NCBI RefSeq assembly: GCF_023343835.1
Contig: NC_064434.1
Span: forward strand, 9,157,505-9,221,504
Source of the DNA: Lagopus muta
Lineage: Eukaryota; Chordata; Aves; Galliformes; Phasianidae
Direction of reading: 5' to 3'
Length of the DNA: 64,000 nt
In this document: positions 37,640-49,995 of the stretch, piece by piece
How positions within the stretch are numbered: position 1 is the first letter of the stretch
Layout of the letters: each line of letters opens with the position of its first letter
The notes under the pieces: generated by a model
What the model was told of the DNA's origin: nothing
The model's database searches: none
Seen by the model: only the letters and a program-made list of their open reading frames with translations
Program-made: the position numbers and the translations under genes

Positions 37640-37873
37640 GTAGAATCATAGAATTTGTTGAGCTGGAAGGTACCCTTAGCAGCCATCTAGTGCAATTCCC
37701 CAGCAATGAACAGGGACACCTTCAACTAGAACAACGGGGCTCAGAGCACCATCCAGCCTGACCTTGAGTGTCTTCAGGGACAAGGCATCCACCACCTCTT
37801 TGGGCAACTTGTGCCACTGCCTCACCACCCCTATTATAAAAAATTTCTTCCTTATTTCCAGTCTCAGTTCTAA
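37640..37873 (-). mobile_element. Second CR1 3' end, antisense, adjacent
   Basis: It starts 45 bases beyond the previous copy with its own inverted tail (TAGAATCATAGAATTTG), then GAGCTGGAAGGTACCC, CAGCAATGAACAGGGACACC, GCCTGACCTTGAGTGTC and CCACTGCCTCACCACCC. The wording matches the copy at 10829, so the two neighbours are different subfamilies and not one duplicated element. Confidence 0.92.
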
Positions 37874-38830
37874 CTCAGCAGCACGGACCCATCTACACAG
37901 TCACTGACAGCACAGTGGGCTGTACACTCAGGTAGTGCCAAGGAAGCATGAGTATTAGCTTGGATCATCAGAATTAGGAAACAAACCATTGGGCAAGAGA
38001 GTACTGAGACAATATTTTCCACACAGGTTATGTTTCCACCATCAGTTTCAGTGTTAAGAGGCAGGAATTGCTTTCAAACAGATTGAAGGGCACAGGTCAA
38101 CAAAAATGATCTGTTTGTAGTTTCTGCTGTCAAAACAGTACACGTACAAAGATCTCAGACAGCCTTGTAATCTGGGCTTGTCTCCTTTCATTAACCATTA
38201 GATAGCATTCTGTCCCCAGTGAGATGAGGTGATGTGGGGAAGATCTGGGGAAGCCGAGTGCTATTTTGGGAGGTAGAGGAAAGGAGTCCTTTTATGACTA
38301 ACTAAGCTGACATCATGATGTTAAAATAAAACTGAATTACTGCCTGCTAAACAAATCACATGCAAGGTAGCCATGGAGGGACAGCAGCAAGATGAATTTC
38401 AAAGGTGATCTGGCTGTATGAACCCTGACCTGGCTGGCACCAGACATGTACACAGCACTACACTTCAACATGAATGTTTATTTTCTGCTCCCTACGTGTC
38501 AAAGACCCATTCCTGCACAACCACTGACGTCATCCAGTACAGCAGCATGACATGGGGTGATGGTAATGCACTGGGATCCATTAGGGACACAAAAAGGGAC
38601 AACATGCTGTTCACGTGTCATAGATACCGTCTGAAGAAGTAAGGATGCCAACTTGTCCATCATATTGTGCACTGAGATGTCTGCAGGCCCAGGGAAGACA
38701 CCCCAGCACACAGTTTTGTTGGTGGCAATGTTCACCAGCAGCACCCCTTCAAGCATCATCAGTGGTACTGCTACCAATATGGTTAGAGGTAGGCATCAGT
38801 AGTTGACTAGTACTGTACAAAATAGAGGGA
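37874..38830. other. Unassigned non-coding stretch
   Basis: Antisense-overlapping frames at 38418-38777 (74 and 92 codons) show no family. No repeat is recognised. Confidence 0.45.
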
Positions 38831-38900
38831 GTCATAAAATCATTAGGGTTGGAAAGAGCACTAAGATCATCTAGTCCAACCATCAGCCCATGCCTACAAC
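38831..38900 (-). mobile_element. CR1 LINE 3' tail, antisense, short
   Basis: AAATCATTAGGGTTGGAAAG followed by TAAGATCATCTAGTCCAACC is the inverted last 60-70 bases of CR1. The copy is diverged and severely truncated. Confidence 0.85.
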
Positions 38901-39676
38901 TGCTAAGTCATCAGAACAAATGTGTTCATACACTTATGCTGTTAAAATTACATGTGGAAAGCACGAACTGTGCTCTTCTTCCATCACAGCATCATGCACA
39001 TAGCAACACGGCTCTGGGACGGCAGCAAGTTGTGGCAATGCTACAACCTTCTCAGCAGCTCTGCTCCATAGCAAATAACTAAGTATGTGCTCTTAGCTGG
39101 AATCTACTTGTGGTAGATTTATTGGGTCCCTTTTACTAAATTTCAAATTAAAAAATGTATCTATTTGCAAAATACGCTTCTGTTTTAGCACACATCAAGT
39201 ATCATTACTTCTGATGAGATTGGAGCATTCTCAGAGAAGTGACTGTACAGTGAGGGTGCTATGGGCAATCTGCCACAGGAATGTCCCTTAATGTCCTGTT
39301 GGGTGATTTCCCAGCTCAGAAATTGCTAAAGCAATAACATCATCGTCTCCTATGTTCTACTCACCTTGTCTATGCAGATTGTAGGCTGTGTAATGCTGTG
39401 TATCTCCTCATGGCAAACACAAGAGGAGTGATGCTTTAGCTCTCCTAACAAAGCCTGTCATGTAAGAAAATATGAATAACCTTGTGATGTGAGAAACTTG
39501 AGATAAGTAGCTCAGGCAGGGGGGAACAGCAAATCAGCCTACAGCCTCTGCCTCCTCCCTGGGATGATCCTAATATCCTCCACTCCTTCAGGTGTCAGTG
39601 CTGATTGCTTGATCTGTGCCATTAATTTCCCGTTCATTAGGACTTTTCTATCCTGATTGTAACTTCAAATTGGAAA
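38901..39676. other. Unassigned spacer between opposed CR1 tails
   Basis: Nothing is recognised. Confidence 0.4.
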
Positions 39677-39841
39677 CAAGGCTGCCCAGAGAGGTGGTGG
39701 AGTCACCCTGGAGGTGTTCAAGGAACGTTTGGATTTTGTGTTGAGAGACATGGTCTAGTGAGTACTATTGGTGATAGGTGGATGGTTGGACTGGATGATC
39801 TTGAAGGCCTTTTCCAACCTTGGTGATTCTGTGATTCTGTG
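39677..39841 (+). mobile_element. CR1 LINE 3' end
   Basis: GGCTGCCCAGAGAGGTGGTG, GGAGGTGTTCAAGGAACG, GTTGAGAGACATGGTCTAGTG, GATGGTTGGACTGGATGATC, TTTTCCAACCTTGGTG and two ATTCTGTG units. It is of the same subfamily as 55280. Confidence 0.95.
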
Positions 39842-41852
39842 AAGCAGAATATACCTCCATATACCAACCACATTGCTGACTCCTAAAGTCAATATTTATA
39901 CATTTCTGCACCAGGAATGTTAACAGCAGGATTCAGTGTGGTGAAAAACAAATATTAATGTGTTTGCTTAAAAGTCAGATTAGGCTGTGTCCAGGTAAAT
40001 ATTCCTCCTTGTAAGTATAGGAGAGGTTGATTGCCCTTCCCCCTTCTCAAAAGCAGCCAAACCAAATTAAAAATTTAAAAACAAAAAAATCAATTATACA
40101 TTTAGTTTTTAATTAAGGAGGTACCAAACCCAGTGGGAACAGAAGCCTTGGGGAGCTGTCAGTCATTCTCTCAGTCAAAAAGGACAGTTTCACAGCAGGG
40201 AGAGTCGCTCATAAGGATACCACCCAGTAGTGCTCTCTCTGAGCAAGGAGAAAATGCTTCCAGGGGACAAAAAAAGAGATCAGACCTCTTCCCGAGAAGA
40301 GGAAAAAGTGCTTAACAAAGTGCAGCTAAGCACCAGCATTTCATCCTTTATTCTCTGGTTTGCCCTTCTGCTCTGCAAGGGCAATCACTTCAAGGCAATC
40401 ACCGCCAGCACTGGCCCATCTTCCTTCCCAGAGGTTCCTGCATGGAAATGAATGAGTGCCATGATGGGAGGGATGGCAAAGGATAACAGAACACTACATA
40501 GTGTCCCTTGGTCCTCCCCATCTCCATTCCCTATCACAGCTGCTGATGTAGGATGGGCCAGAAGGACACACAGCACATACCCACATTTTGAATCCACCCC
40601 ATCAGGTTTCAAGCCAACTGAGAGGGATGAAGGGCTGAATTAGCACCTGAATAGGCACTTCCATGCAGTGGTATTAGGTAGGCTGCTAGGTATCTCAGCA
40701 GCCCTCAGCCAGCCACACCAGGTAGCAAGTACATCTTACCTGCAAAATTAAACAATTCTCTTTCTTATATTCTGCTTATTTTCATTTCCATTTTAGAAGA
40801 GAACTGCCAAAACTGCAAGTGGATTTGCAGGCTGGGTTTAATTACACTGAGGGACTAAAGGCAGCTCTGCTCCTCTCCCTGTGCCTGCTGCTCCCAGGGG
40901 AAGGCTGCATGGCCCTGATGGTCCCATTGGCTTCTTTCTGTATTCCCAAGATGAAAAACAAGGAAAAATGCAAGAGTTGCTTTTGTAATTCTCAAGGACA
41001 GCAAGTTAAGAATGTTTCATCTTCTCCACCTCTCTGAGCAATGCTTGTGGTGTCTTGTTTTGGTTTATAAGTGCTCTAAGGTGGATTGAGTTTGGCTTCA
41101 CAGAGCACCAAACACACTGGGACTTTGTCCAAGGCAGAAGCAATTAGGGCACAACCCAAATAAGCAGCATCTTTAATCACATACTTCCCCTGCCTGCTCC
41201 ATCTTTGCCTGTAGGGAGCTGCACTTAAGCCAGGACTGGGCTGAAATGAGCAAAGGGTTATTTCTTTCACTGTCACATAAACAAAGACCCTAACATCTCC
41301 TGTGGAAGCTATTTCAGTACATGCTCACTCGTTCCCCATCTCCCAGATCACATATTATTTTACAAGTTCACATTAAAAAGGTTAATGGAGGAAGCAGGCA
41401 CTGGCAGTCATTTTCACTTTCCCAGACTGAGTCACTGCACTGGCATAATTCAGCTCGTGCAAAGCACCACATAACAATAATACCTACACCCACAATCTTT
41501 CCTTTTTTTTTCTTTCATCAAATCTTTTTTTTTTTTTTTCTTGACCCCTCCCTGGATGAACTTTGTCTTGGATAAACAGCAACATCTGGAATTCAGCAAC
41601 ACACACCATAAAGGGAATAACACGTCCACAGCAGTTTTGGCGAAAAGGGCAAACCCATTTATTGCTCAAACGAAAAGTTACGATTGCTAAATGTCAGATG
41701 GAATTAGGAAAAGAAAAAAAATCGAGTCCTCTGTGTGCGTCCTTTGCATCCTTCCGTGTGTGCACAGAGCTGTCCCTCTCTTATCACTTACCAATCTCTT
41801 ACGGCCAGACTCACAGAGGGGCAAGAACCCCTCAGTCCTACCAGCATAGCAC
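39842..41852. other. Unassigned stretch with T-rich patch
   Basis: An A/T-rich patch lies near 40065-40120 and a T-rich run at 41498-41539. A 110-codon plus frame (41563-41895) runs into the next CR1 and is chance. No gene is recognised. Confidence 0.45.
41498..41539. repeat. T-rich low-complexity run
   Basis: T8, a short interruption, then about 15 T. On the minus strand it is an A run, but no retrocopy body was recognised upstream of it. Confidence 0.88.
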
Positions 41853-42085
41853 AACAGAATCATTAAGGTTGGAAAAGACCTCTAAGATCATCTAGCCCAA
41901 ATATCCACCTATCACCAATATTGCCCACAAAACCATGTCCCTCAGTGCCCACGTTTCTGGAATACCCCCAGGTATTCCTCCCAGTGTAGCTTTTGTCACT
42001 GCATCACTGCTCTTTCAGAGAAGTTCTTCCCAATATCCAACCTGAACCTCTGCTGGCACAACTTGAGGCTATTCCCAAGCCATTG
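41853..42085 (-). mobile_element. CR1 LINE 3' end, antisense
   Basis: CAGAATCATTAAGGTTGGAA, AAGATCATCTAGCCCAA, CCCACAAAACCATGTCCCTC, GAAGTTCTTCCCAATATCC and GAGGCTATTCCC are the antisense of the GAGGGACATGG subfamily, retaining about 230 bases. Confidence 0.92.
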
Positions 42086-42201
42086 CATTGCAAATCACCC
42101 TCAACAATGTTAATGTTAAATACTTAACCTGAATATTTTAAAATATTCATTTAAATTTTGCAATTTAAACTGTGAAGTTTGAAAGGATTTATAAAATATA
42201 T

Positions 42202-42217
42202 GAGAGAGAGAGAGAGA
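42202..42217. repeat. (GA)8 microsatellite
   Basis: Eight GA units in an AT-rich context. Confidence 0.95.
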
Positions 42218-43434
42218 CAAAGGAACGTGCACCTAGCTGCAAGTTCAGAGGCACTGAGAGCATTTCTGCTGTATAGAATACTCTGAGCTGGAAGTGACCC
42301 AAAAGAATGAACATTGAGTCCATATGTATCTAAGAACAGATTTGCAGAGGATAAGCTGCCAGGTCAGTGCTCCTGTCTGTTATCTGCTTTTCTTCATCTT
42401 TAACAGTGCTAGTTGCAGATGACACCCCTATGGAAAGCAGCACAAGTGCCTCTGGGTCCAACAGAAGGCAGGATGCACCCAGGGTTGTTTTCTAAAACAG
42501 AAATACAATTGCTATTTGAGCCTCCATTCCAGCAGTTAAGGGGTGACAGAAAAGCCTCTCTGTTCTCTCTGACAGATGAAAGACCAACACACAAGCACTG
42601 GAGTGCTGTATGCATCTCTATTCCCCCAGCAGCACAACCCACCTTCTGCAGAATGCCTGGGGGGAACTGGCAAGAAAACTGCTTCAAATGGCCCCTCAGA
42701 CCATGGGATAACTGAGCTGGGTGCTGAAGTGACAAGCTTACATAGTCCTGGGTTGTGTCAGAAGAAAGCATTGCCTTAGACCACAGGCAACAAAAGCGAT
42801 GCTGAATAGGATGTAGCCCTCACTGGGAGCAGGAGCTGCTTAACGGCCTGTGTAACACATCGGTTAACCACAACAATCCCATCTCCATGGAGCACGTAAT
42901 ATTGTGTTTGTTACCACAGCTACCCCAGGGTGTGTCCACAGCAGATAACATTTCCTGCTACCAACAGCTCTGAGGGCTCAGCAGAGGGAGCAAGGGATGG
43001 TCATGGTGCCGGCAACATCCCCACCTGCCACCTGCCCCTGGGAACAAGTGCCTGGGAAAATCGTCAGCTCGTTTTCCTTTATTGGCAGCATGCTTTTGAT
43101 AAGGAATTTCCATGGGTGTCCTTCTCCTGTGGCCAGGTTCTGTCATGACAGGTTTGGTCCCATGCCACCGCATCCCTGCACCGGGCTGCAGGGAGGCTCT
43201 GAATGCTGATGTTTTCACAGCTTTTCAGCAGGGCTATTCCTGCTGCAGACTGGGAATGCTCTGTGTTTCTTGGCAGCTTTTCAGGCATGGAGGGATGTGC
43301 ATATGGTACCAAGGAAATGCACGCTTTTGTAAAAGCCCCACATAAGGAGACAAGGTTTTACAACAACAGAAATGGAAATAAGGTGGCCAGCTGTTGCCTG
43401 CTCCCCTTCTCTAGTTTCAGAATTCCTTGCTAAG

Positions 43435-43450
43435 AAAAAAAAAAAAAAAA
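43435..43450. repeat. A16 run
   Basis: Sixteen consecutive A; no retrocopy body is recognised upstream. Confidence 0.95.
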
Positions 43451-44661
43451 GATATATTTTAGATTTAACTTTAAACCAAAATAGAGTCACGATATAAATC
43501 AGAGAGTGGGTTACAGCTCATGTCCTTCAGAACAACATCTATTGAATTCTAGGAGTGATGAGGCAAACCTTCAGTTCCCAATGATGAACCTATGGGCCAT
43601 ATAAACACATGGTGCTATCAGGACAGAGGTGCTGGAAGTTATAAATCCTTGGTGGATGACCTCAGGTATGGTGTGTGCCTGTCCTCACACAACACATCCG
43701 TCTAAGGGCCACCATAAATTGTATGAGTCTAACCATTTCTTGATCCTTTTTTCTTACCCACTGGAATGCAGCATTTACCCGTGTGCACGCAGCATTGCTA
43801 TTTATAACTACGAACCCATTGGGATGAGATTTTTTTCCCCAGAATCTTGGAATAGTTTAACCAAATGATAAACAAATCATCCCTCCTTTCTTTTATGTTG
43901 TGCATTTAACTACCGAGGCTGAGAATGTGGAAACAATCCTAATAATGCTGTCTCGGATGACCCAGAGTTCCCATTAATGATTTATCTGTGGCTAGAAGGA
44001 CAGCAAAGCAGTGCCCACTGCATAACCTCTGGGAAGGCAGAAAGGGCCCTACCTGGCAGAAATGAATGCCTGCACTTGGCTGCTCTGCCTAAACAACACA
44101 GCAGACCTGGCAGTGCCTAAAACTGAGCAGAAAGGCACAGCCAGAAGGTCACTGATGTGCCCACGGTGAAGTCAGGCAAAGGCGTGCAGCTATAATTATC
44201 CCTCCCCTCCACCCTCCCACGTTTTCAGTTTGTTCACCTGTTACATTTGTCACTAAACAAGAGAGGAGGCTCTTTATACAAGGGACATCTGCTTTATTGC
44301 TGGAACGCAGCCCATCTCAGGCAGAGCATGTTTTGGTAGCACTGTGGGATAAACAGTATCTTTATATTGAGTTCCTGCTTCCCTTCCTCTTGCTCATGCA
44401 GACGTGTACATGCACACAAATACACAGCCTCTCCAGGGCTGTTAACAACACCCTGAGTTCTGAGCTAACTTCAGTAAATGTTATAATGAGTCATAAATAT
44501 TGTTGCCTCAGTAAAATTGATGCTGGTTTATGTGCATACCAGAAACAGGTGCTGGAGAGACACCACCAGATCTGGGCATGCACAGAGCCCCTGCCCTCAA
44601 CCACCACGGATTTCCCTTCAGGGGGGAGGGCATTTGGCACATCAGGTTTACTTTTGCAGCT

Positions 44662-44673
44662 GGGGGGGGGGGG
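44662..44673. repeat. G12 homopolymer
   Basis: Twelve consecutive G following CAGCT and preceding TGTGTTC. Long G runs of this kind are rare in the rest of the window and are prone to sequencing error. Confidence 0.95.
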
Positions 44674-45278
44674 TGTGTTCTATGATTTGCTTGGGCATAG
44701 ATGAGGTACAGATCAGGTCCAAATCCTGGAGGTGGAAGGATGCAGATAGCTGGAAAGTGCTGAAGGCTTGTGGGAAAGACATTGTGGTAAGAGGAGGCAC
44801 TAGAAATTCAAACTGGGATAGCCGAATTACAGTAGACAGAAGAGTCATAGCCATGGAGCATTGGATGGTGAGATGGCAAAGGCCGCTCATAACCTGAGGG
44901 AAATCACGTGTTCCTCACCACTGGTAAATGAATGGGCTCAAGCCATACAAGGATGTGTAACCAAAATGCCAGTGGTGTTTTCACATGCCATGAGGTCCCA
45001 TGGAGAGTTTCACCCACTGGTGGATCACAATCTTCCCAGCTGCACAGCATGGGTCCTGCTGTACCTGTATCAACCAGAGCATGAGATGTAGACCCCCTGG
45101 GTCCTCTCAGCACCCCTCTAGCTCCTCTCTCAAAGAATCAGTCAGGTGAGAATGTCCCAGCTTGATGCAAAGGAATCAGGCAGCTACAGCCCCCTAGTCT
45201 TGGACTCATCAGCTGGCATGACCAATGCCAATGAGGGGCAGTTTCACATCACATCAAAGAGAAACTTCACCATTCTTG

Positions 45279-45560
45279 ATCATAGAAGCATAGACTGGCT
45301 TAGGTTGGAGGGGGCCTTGAAGATCATGTAGTTTCTAATCCCCTGCCATGGGCCTGCCATGCCGCCACCCCCCAGCTGATGCTGCCCAGGCCCACCCAAC
45401 ACGGCCTTGAATGCCTCCAGAGATGGGACATTCACAGCTTCCCTGGGCAGCCCATTTCCAGCATCTTACCACCCTCAGAGTAAAGAATTTCTTCTTAACA
45501 TCTAATCTAAATTTCCTCTCATTTAGCTTAAAGCTATTCCCCCTTGTCCTATCAAAGGAG
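45279..45560 (-). mobile_element. CR1 LINE 3' end, antisense
   Basis: The inverted tail (ATCATAGAAGCATAGACTGG), CTTAGGTTGGAGGGGGCCTT, GGCCTTGAATGCCTCCAGAG, CCCTGGGCAGCCCATTTCC, AGAGTAAAGAATTTCTTC, ATCTAATCTAAATTTCC and TTCCCCCTTGTCCTATC. About 280 bases are retained. Confidence 0.93.
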
Positions 45561-46667
45561 ATGAGGTAGGACCTGGTAGAATCTACTCCAGTTGAAACAG
45601 ATATGAAGGGACTGCAGCAGTTAGTAGTTAGTAGTTCAAGGTAGCTATATGGGGACGCTGTCATCTGACTGGGAAGGGAAGGTTGACCAGAAACGAGGTC
45701 ACTTCCTCACTGTATCAGAGCATAAACTAGGATTTTTCTTCTTCCTTCTTCCTGTGTGTAACATTTTCTATACCATAGGAAGCTGTAAGAATATCCGTAA
45801 GAATAGAATTCTCATAGAGCCCCCTTTGCCTTGTGTGTTTTCCAGTCTAGGGAGAACAAATTAATTTTAGAAGTCCAAGAAGATCCTCCTTTATCAGTTA
45901 AAACATCCCCAGTGTTGTGAGATAAGGATTTATTTCAGCAGTTTCAAATATTTCTTACTGCTACTCCCCAGTGTGGGAGTAGCTGAACTCAAAGATTTGG
46001 TCATAAATTGTGCAAATGCTCCCAGCATTTTTAATTAATGTGAAATTTGCATTTTAATGAAGGGGTTGATGGAGCCCTCCAGCAACAGAAGCAATTACAT
46101 ATTGACCTGACGAAATAGCAGTAGTAGGATTGTTACAGCAAATGTGTTCTGCATGGTTTGCAATGGATTCAGCGTTCTCTTGGGCGTTTCAGCTCTGCCC
46201 ACAGTTAATGAGCAGAGTTGCAATGCCCTGGAGCAAATACTGGGAGAAACGGAAGCTCCTGGGAGTCCTGCTGATCTGGGCACCTGGTGTCAGAATCTTT
46301 ACCCACTTTTTGGTTAGATTTGCTCATGGGTCAGAGAGCAGAAGCAGGAAGCAGCTGAGACTTCTTTTCTTCCTAGTCACTAGCACTAGGTCCTGGTTGC
46401 ATTCCGGGGTCATCCTCTGGTGTACCTTCCCTAGCACCTGAAGTAAGAGAGAAGACATTGTGCACAATTCCATGCTTGTCCAAATTTGCTGCCCCAGACA
46501 GGGACAAATGGTAACTTAGCTCAGTTTTTTAAATCAACAAGGAGCACAGAAAATTGTTTTCACCATTTATGCAATTCCTCCCTCCAGTAAAGAGATCACT
46601 ACACTTTTTTAGGTGAAAATAATCTGCATAGCTGCATTTTTGCTTTTTTTTTTTTTTTTTAACGTCT
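45561..46667. other. Unassigned non-coding stretch
   Basis: A 103-codon plus frame (46130-46441) has no recognisable domain. A T17 run at 46644-46660 abuts the next CR1. No repeat family is seen otherwise. Confidence 0.45.
46644..46660. repeat. T17 run abutting CR1 5' break
   Basis: Seventeen T, ending about eight bases before the recognisable start of the long sense CR1. Confidence 0.93.
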
Positions 46668-47573
46668 TGGTAGGCAACATGGACAGCGGGATGGAGTACA
46701 CTCTCAGCAAGTCTGCAGACAGCACCAAGCTGTGTGGTGTAGTTGACATGCTAGATGAAAAGGATGCCATCCTGAGGGACCTGAACAAGCTTGAGAGGTG
46801 GGTCCATGCCAACCCTGTGAGTTAAACACAGCCAAATGCAAGATCCTGCACCTGGGTCAGGGCAATCTGAAGAATAGATTCAAGTTGGGCAGAGAATGGC
46901 TTGAGAGCAGCCCTGAGAAGGATTTAGGGGTATTGATCGATGAGAGATTCAACAGGAGCTGGCAATGTGTACTTGCAGCCCAAAAGGCCAACTGTATGCT
47001 GGGTTGCATCAAGTGAAGTGTGACCAGCAGGTCAAGGGAGGAGATTCTGCCCCTCTTCTCTACTCTTGTGAGAGCCCCCTGAATTGCTGCATCCAGTTCT
47101 GGAGCCCCCAACATGAGAAGGACATGGAGTTGTTGGAGCAAGTCCAGAGAAGGGCATGAAGATGATCAGAGGTCTGGAGCATCTCTTCTAGGGAGACAGG
47201 ATGAGTCAGCTGGGGCTCTTCAGCATGGAGAAGAGGAGACCTCATAGCTGCCTTCCAGTACATGAAGGGGCCTACAGGAAAGGTGGGGAGGAACTTTTAA
47301 TAATGGCAGGTAGCAACAGGATGAGGGAAAATGATTTTAAGAAGGAAGAGGGTATATTTAGACTAGATATCAGGAAGAAATTCTTTACTGTGAGGGTGGT
47401 GAGACACTGAAACAGATTTCCCAGTGAGGTTGTGGATGCCCTCTCTCTGGAATTATTCAAGGCCAGGCTGGATGGGACTGTGAGCAACCTGGTCTAGCAG
47501 GAGGGTTGGAAGTACAAGACCTTAAAGGTCCTTTCTAACCCATACCATTCTATGATTCTATGATTCTATGATT
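46668..47573 (+). mobile_element. CR1 LINE, longest 3' copy (about 900 bases)
   Basis: It starts just before the reverse-transcriptase catalytic box and runs to the 3' tail. Translated blocks in order are MDSGMEYTLSKSADSTKL (46679-46732), [56 protein letters not shown] and RLDIRKKFFTVRVV. The usual F-A-D-D catalytic box reads S-A-D-S here (46712-46723), so the second catalytic aspartate is lost. Stops and frameshifts occur at 46822, near 47016 and near 47156. The 3' end has GGAGGGTTGGAAG and three ATTCTATG units. Confidence 0.95.
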
Positions 47574-49882
47574 TTAATATGCAGGACTTTCTTCAGAATC
47601 ATTGAAACCACAACAAATGTGGCAATGGACCAAAAGAACTGTCATTTGGCTGGTGTATGTTCTAGAAGCTAACTCACCATGCAATCCTGAGAACAGAGCT
47701 AAAGCACTAGAACATTTTTTGCATCCACAAGTTACTTATAAAGCCCAGAGGAAAAACAACAGGAAACACAAAGACTTTCCAGCTTGATGAACAGAGAACA
47801 CACTTTGGTTTCCCAGCAGCTCTTGATGGCTCGCAAGGTGTTCCATACATTCCCTCTCCTCCAAACAAACAAATAATGTGGTCTTCTTCATTCAAGCAGA
47901 GACAAGTAGAATCTCAGCTGAGCTGAGAACAGATTTCAGATAATCTCAGTCCAAACTCAGTCTCGATTCACTTTCTTCACCACATCTACTCCATGTCAGC
48001 ATGAGCTCTAATTATGGCCAAGCCCTTAAAAACAACAGAGAAGACGCAGAGACAATATGAGTGGCTCTGGCTCAATTTGTTCCCCAGTACATGTCATATA
48101 ACAAAGTGGAAGACTGAGAATCAGTTCTCTCCAAATGCTCATTCATCTACAAACTGTTGACTGCTGGAATGAAAGGAGACAGAATTTGGCAAAGGCAGAG
48201 AGAGCAGGACCACTTTTCTATATGTCACCACGGAAAATCTTTTAGTAAACCTTCTAAAAAAAAGCAGAATGAGTTTTATACTGTTCTATCTAGAAGTGAA
48301 TCAGACAGAAACCACAGTAATGTGGTTTTCATAGCCTAACCTCTGAGAAGACCTTAAAGTCCCAATGGCACCATATTTATTAACAGCTCAGTTCCTGTTA
48401 GCAGCAGCCACTCTCCTCACCCCACCCTCATTTCTGTGGCCCTGACCTCTGAGCACTTAAATTGGGATTATCTGATCAATTCCTCTCCAGTTCCAATGCC
48501 TCCCTGGCTCACTCACCCTTTGTTCCCACTATAGGTACAGAGGTATATTACATTCTGTTGTTATTATGCTATCAGGTGCCATCTTAAGCAAACCCGTTAC
48601 CACAAATAATCTGTATCTCAACAATCCTTCCTAAATGGTGATTTGCACAGCAAGTGAGAGCATGCAATGAAGACAGTGTGGGAGCACACAAACAAAAGAG
48701 CATTCCTGAGCACTAACCAGCTCAGTACAGAAGAAGTGGCAGCAGGTATAGGGCTTTTTTTTGCTGAAGTCCCACATTAGATGCTCTAGTGCAGGGACAC
48801 TGACTTGGTCCTCACTTTCTCATTCTTCTTTTTCTATTCCTGGGGCAAAAAGATTTTTGCCACTTTATCTGCTGGATTAAACTCATCTCATCTCTCACCA
48901 GTTATCATTTTATATTTCCCATTCCCTGGATCTGATACAGCTGTCTTTATTTGTCAGTCTTTTTTTCCTTAATCTTACTAATTGTCTAATTAATCCTCAC
49001 ATTGCCCTTTCCTGCATATTTTCTCCTATGGAACAGCATTTCTGAGTGGTGACTAGAAGGACTCCATCTCTTCCACTCCAGACACTAGGCTCCCCAGTCC
49101 AGATTACTTTGTTTCTTTAATTATCAAAATTCATTCTTGGCAGCCCTGGCAAATAATCTACTTCTGTTTATCCATCATGCAGTAAATTGAATCCAGTCAC
49201 AGTCACACAAGCTGAGGCCATTTCCTACAGTCTGTTCTCTCTCACAGCAAGAGCATGACTAACGGTAGATGATGGAAATCAGAAGAGCCAGTATCTCCAA
49301 TCTTGTCATTAATCAATTAAATCTAGAGCACTCACCAAGTAAAAAGACAGATCTCTAAGTCCTGCTTTATCTCCTGTAATTGTAATAAAAAGAAAGGTGG
49401 GTTATGAATCCTTACCTTGCCCCCTGAGAATCAGCAGGTGCTCTGGAGCATGAAAGCCAATTCTCCATCGTTTAACCTGCAGAATTATACATTTCAGTGA
49501 GTCTAATATTATACCATTCACTACTTGACCCTGCTACTCCCCATCAGCCTCAAATGCCAGGTGCCTCTGAAGTGGAGAAATACTTCTGATTTCAATTGAT
49601 GTTATGTAAAGGGGCCCTTGAGTCTCTCCTGCCCTCACAGTTATAGAACAAAAGCACAAGACAGTTTATTACTGCCCATTTCTTGACAACGGGAGGTCTT
49701 TTGAAATCTTACAGGGGGTTTTTCAGTTCTGCAGCTCAATAAGCAGGGTAAATTATTCCTTATAGCAGACAAAAATACTATTAATAATAATTAAAAATGT
49801 GAAAATAGCTAGTTGCTGCTGGTTGTTTCCCCAAACTTGCGCTTGGGTAATTGAAGGAACTACAAGGACACTCCCCAGAATG
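47574..49882. other. Unassigned non-coding stretch
   Basis: 2.3 kb without recognised repeats, and almost no frames over 60 codons beyond 48.34 kb. No gene signal. Confidence 0.5.
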
Positions 49883-49995
49883 ATCATAGAACCATAATAC
49901 TGTAGAGTCATTAAGGTTAGAAAAGACCCCTAAGATTATCTAGTCCAACTGTTAACCTACAACAATATTGCCAATAAACCATGTCCCTAGTCACC
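49883..49995 (-). mobile_element. CR1 LINE 3' tail, antisense, diverged
   Basis: GATCATAGAACCATAATACT, TCATTAAGGTTAGAAAAGAC, TTATCTAGTCCAACTG and CAATAAACCATGTCCCTAG are the antisense of the GGGACATGGTTTA subfamily, with many substitutions. Confidence 0.85.

Larger units (their letters stand above)
42086..45278. other. Unassigned stretch with simple repeats
   Basis: It holds a (GA)n run, an A16 run and a G12 tract (listed separately). Frames at 42409-43490 overlap on both strands without a family. A minus frame at 45113-44904 contains ALVDTGT, a possible retroviral-type protease motif, with no further support. No gene is called. Confidence 0.4.

Noticed and set aside
41498..41539. T-rich run, considered as the tail of a processed pseudogene on the minus strand
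   Set aside because: No recognisable gene body lies on the expected side and no target-site duplication was seen.
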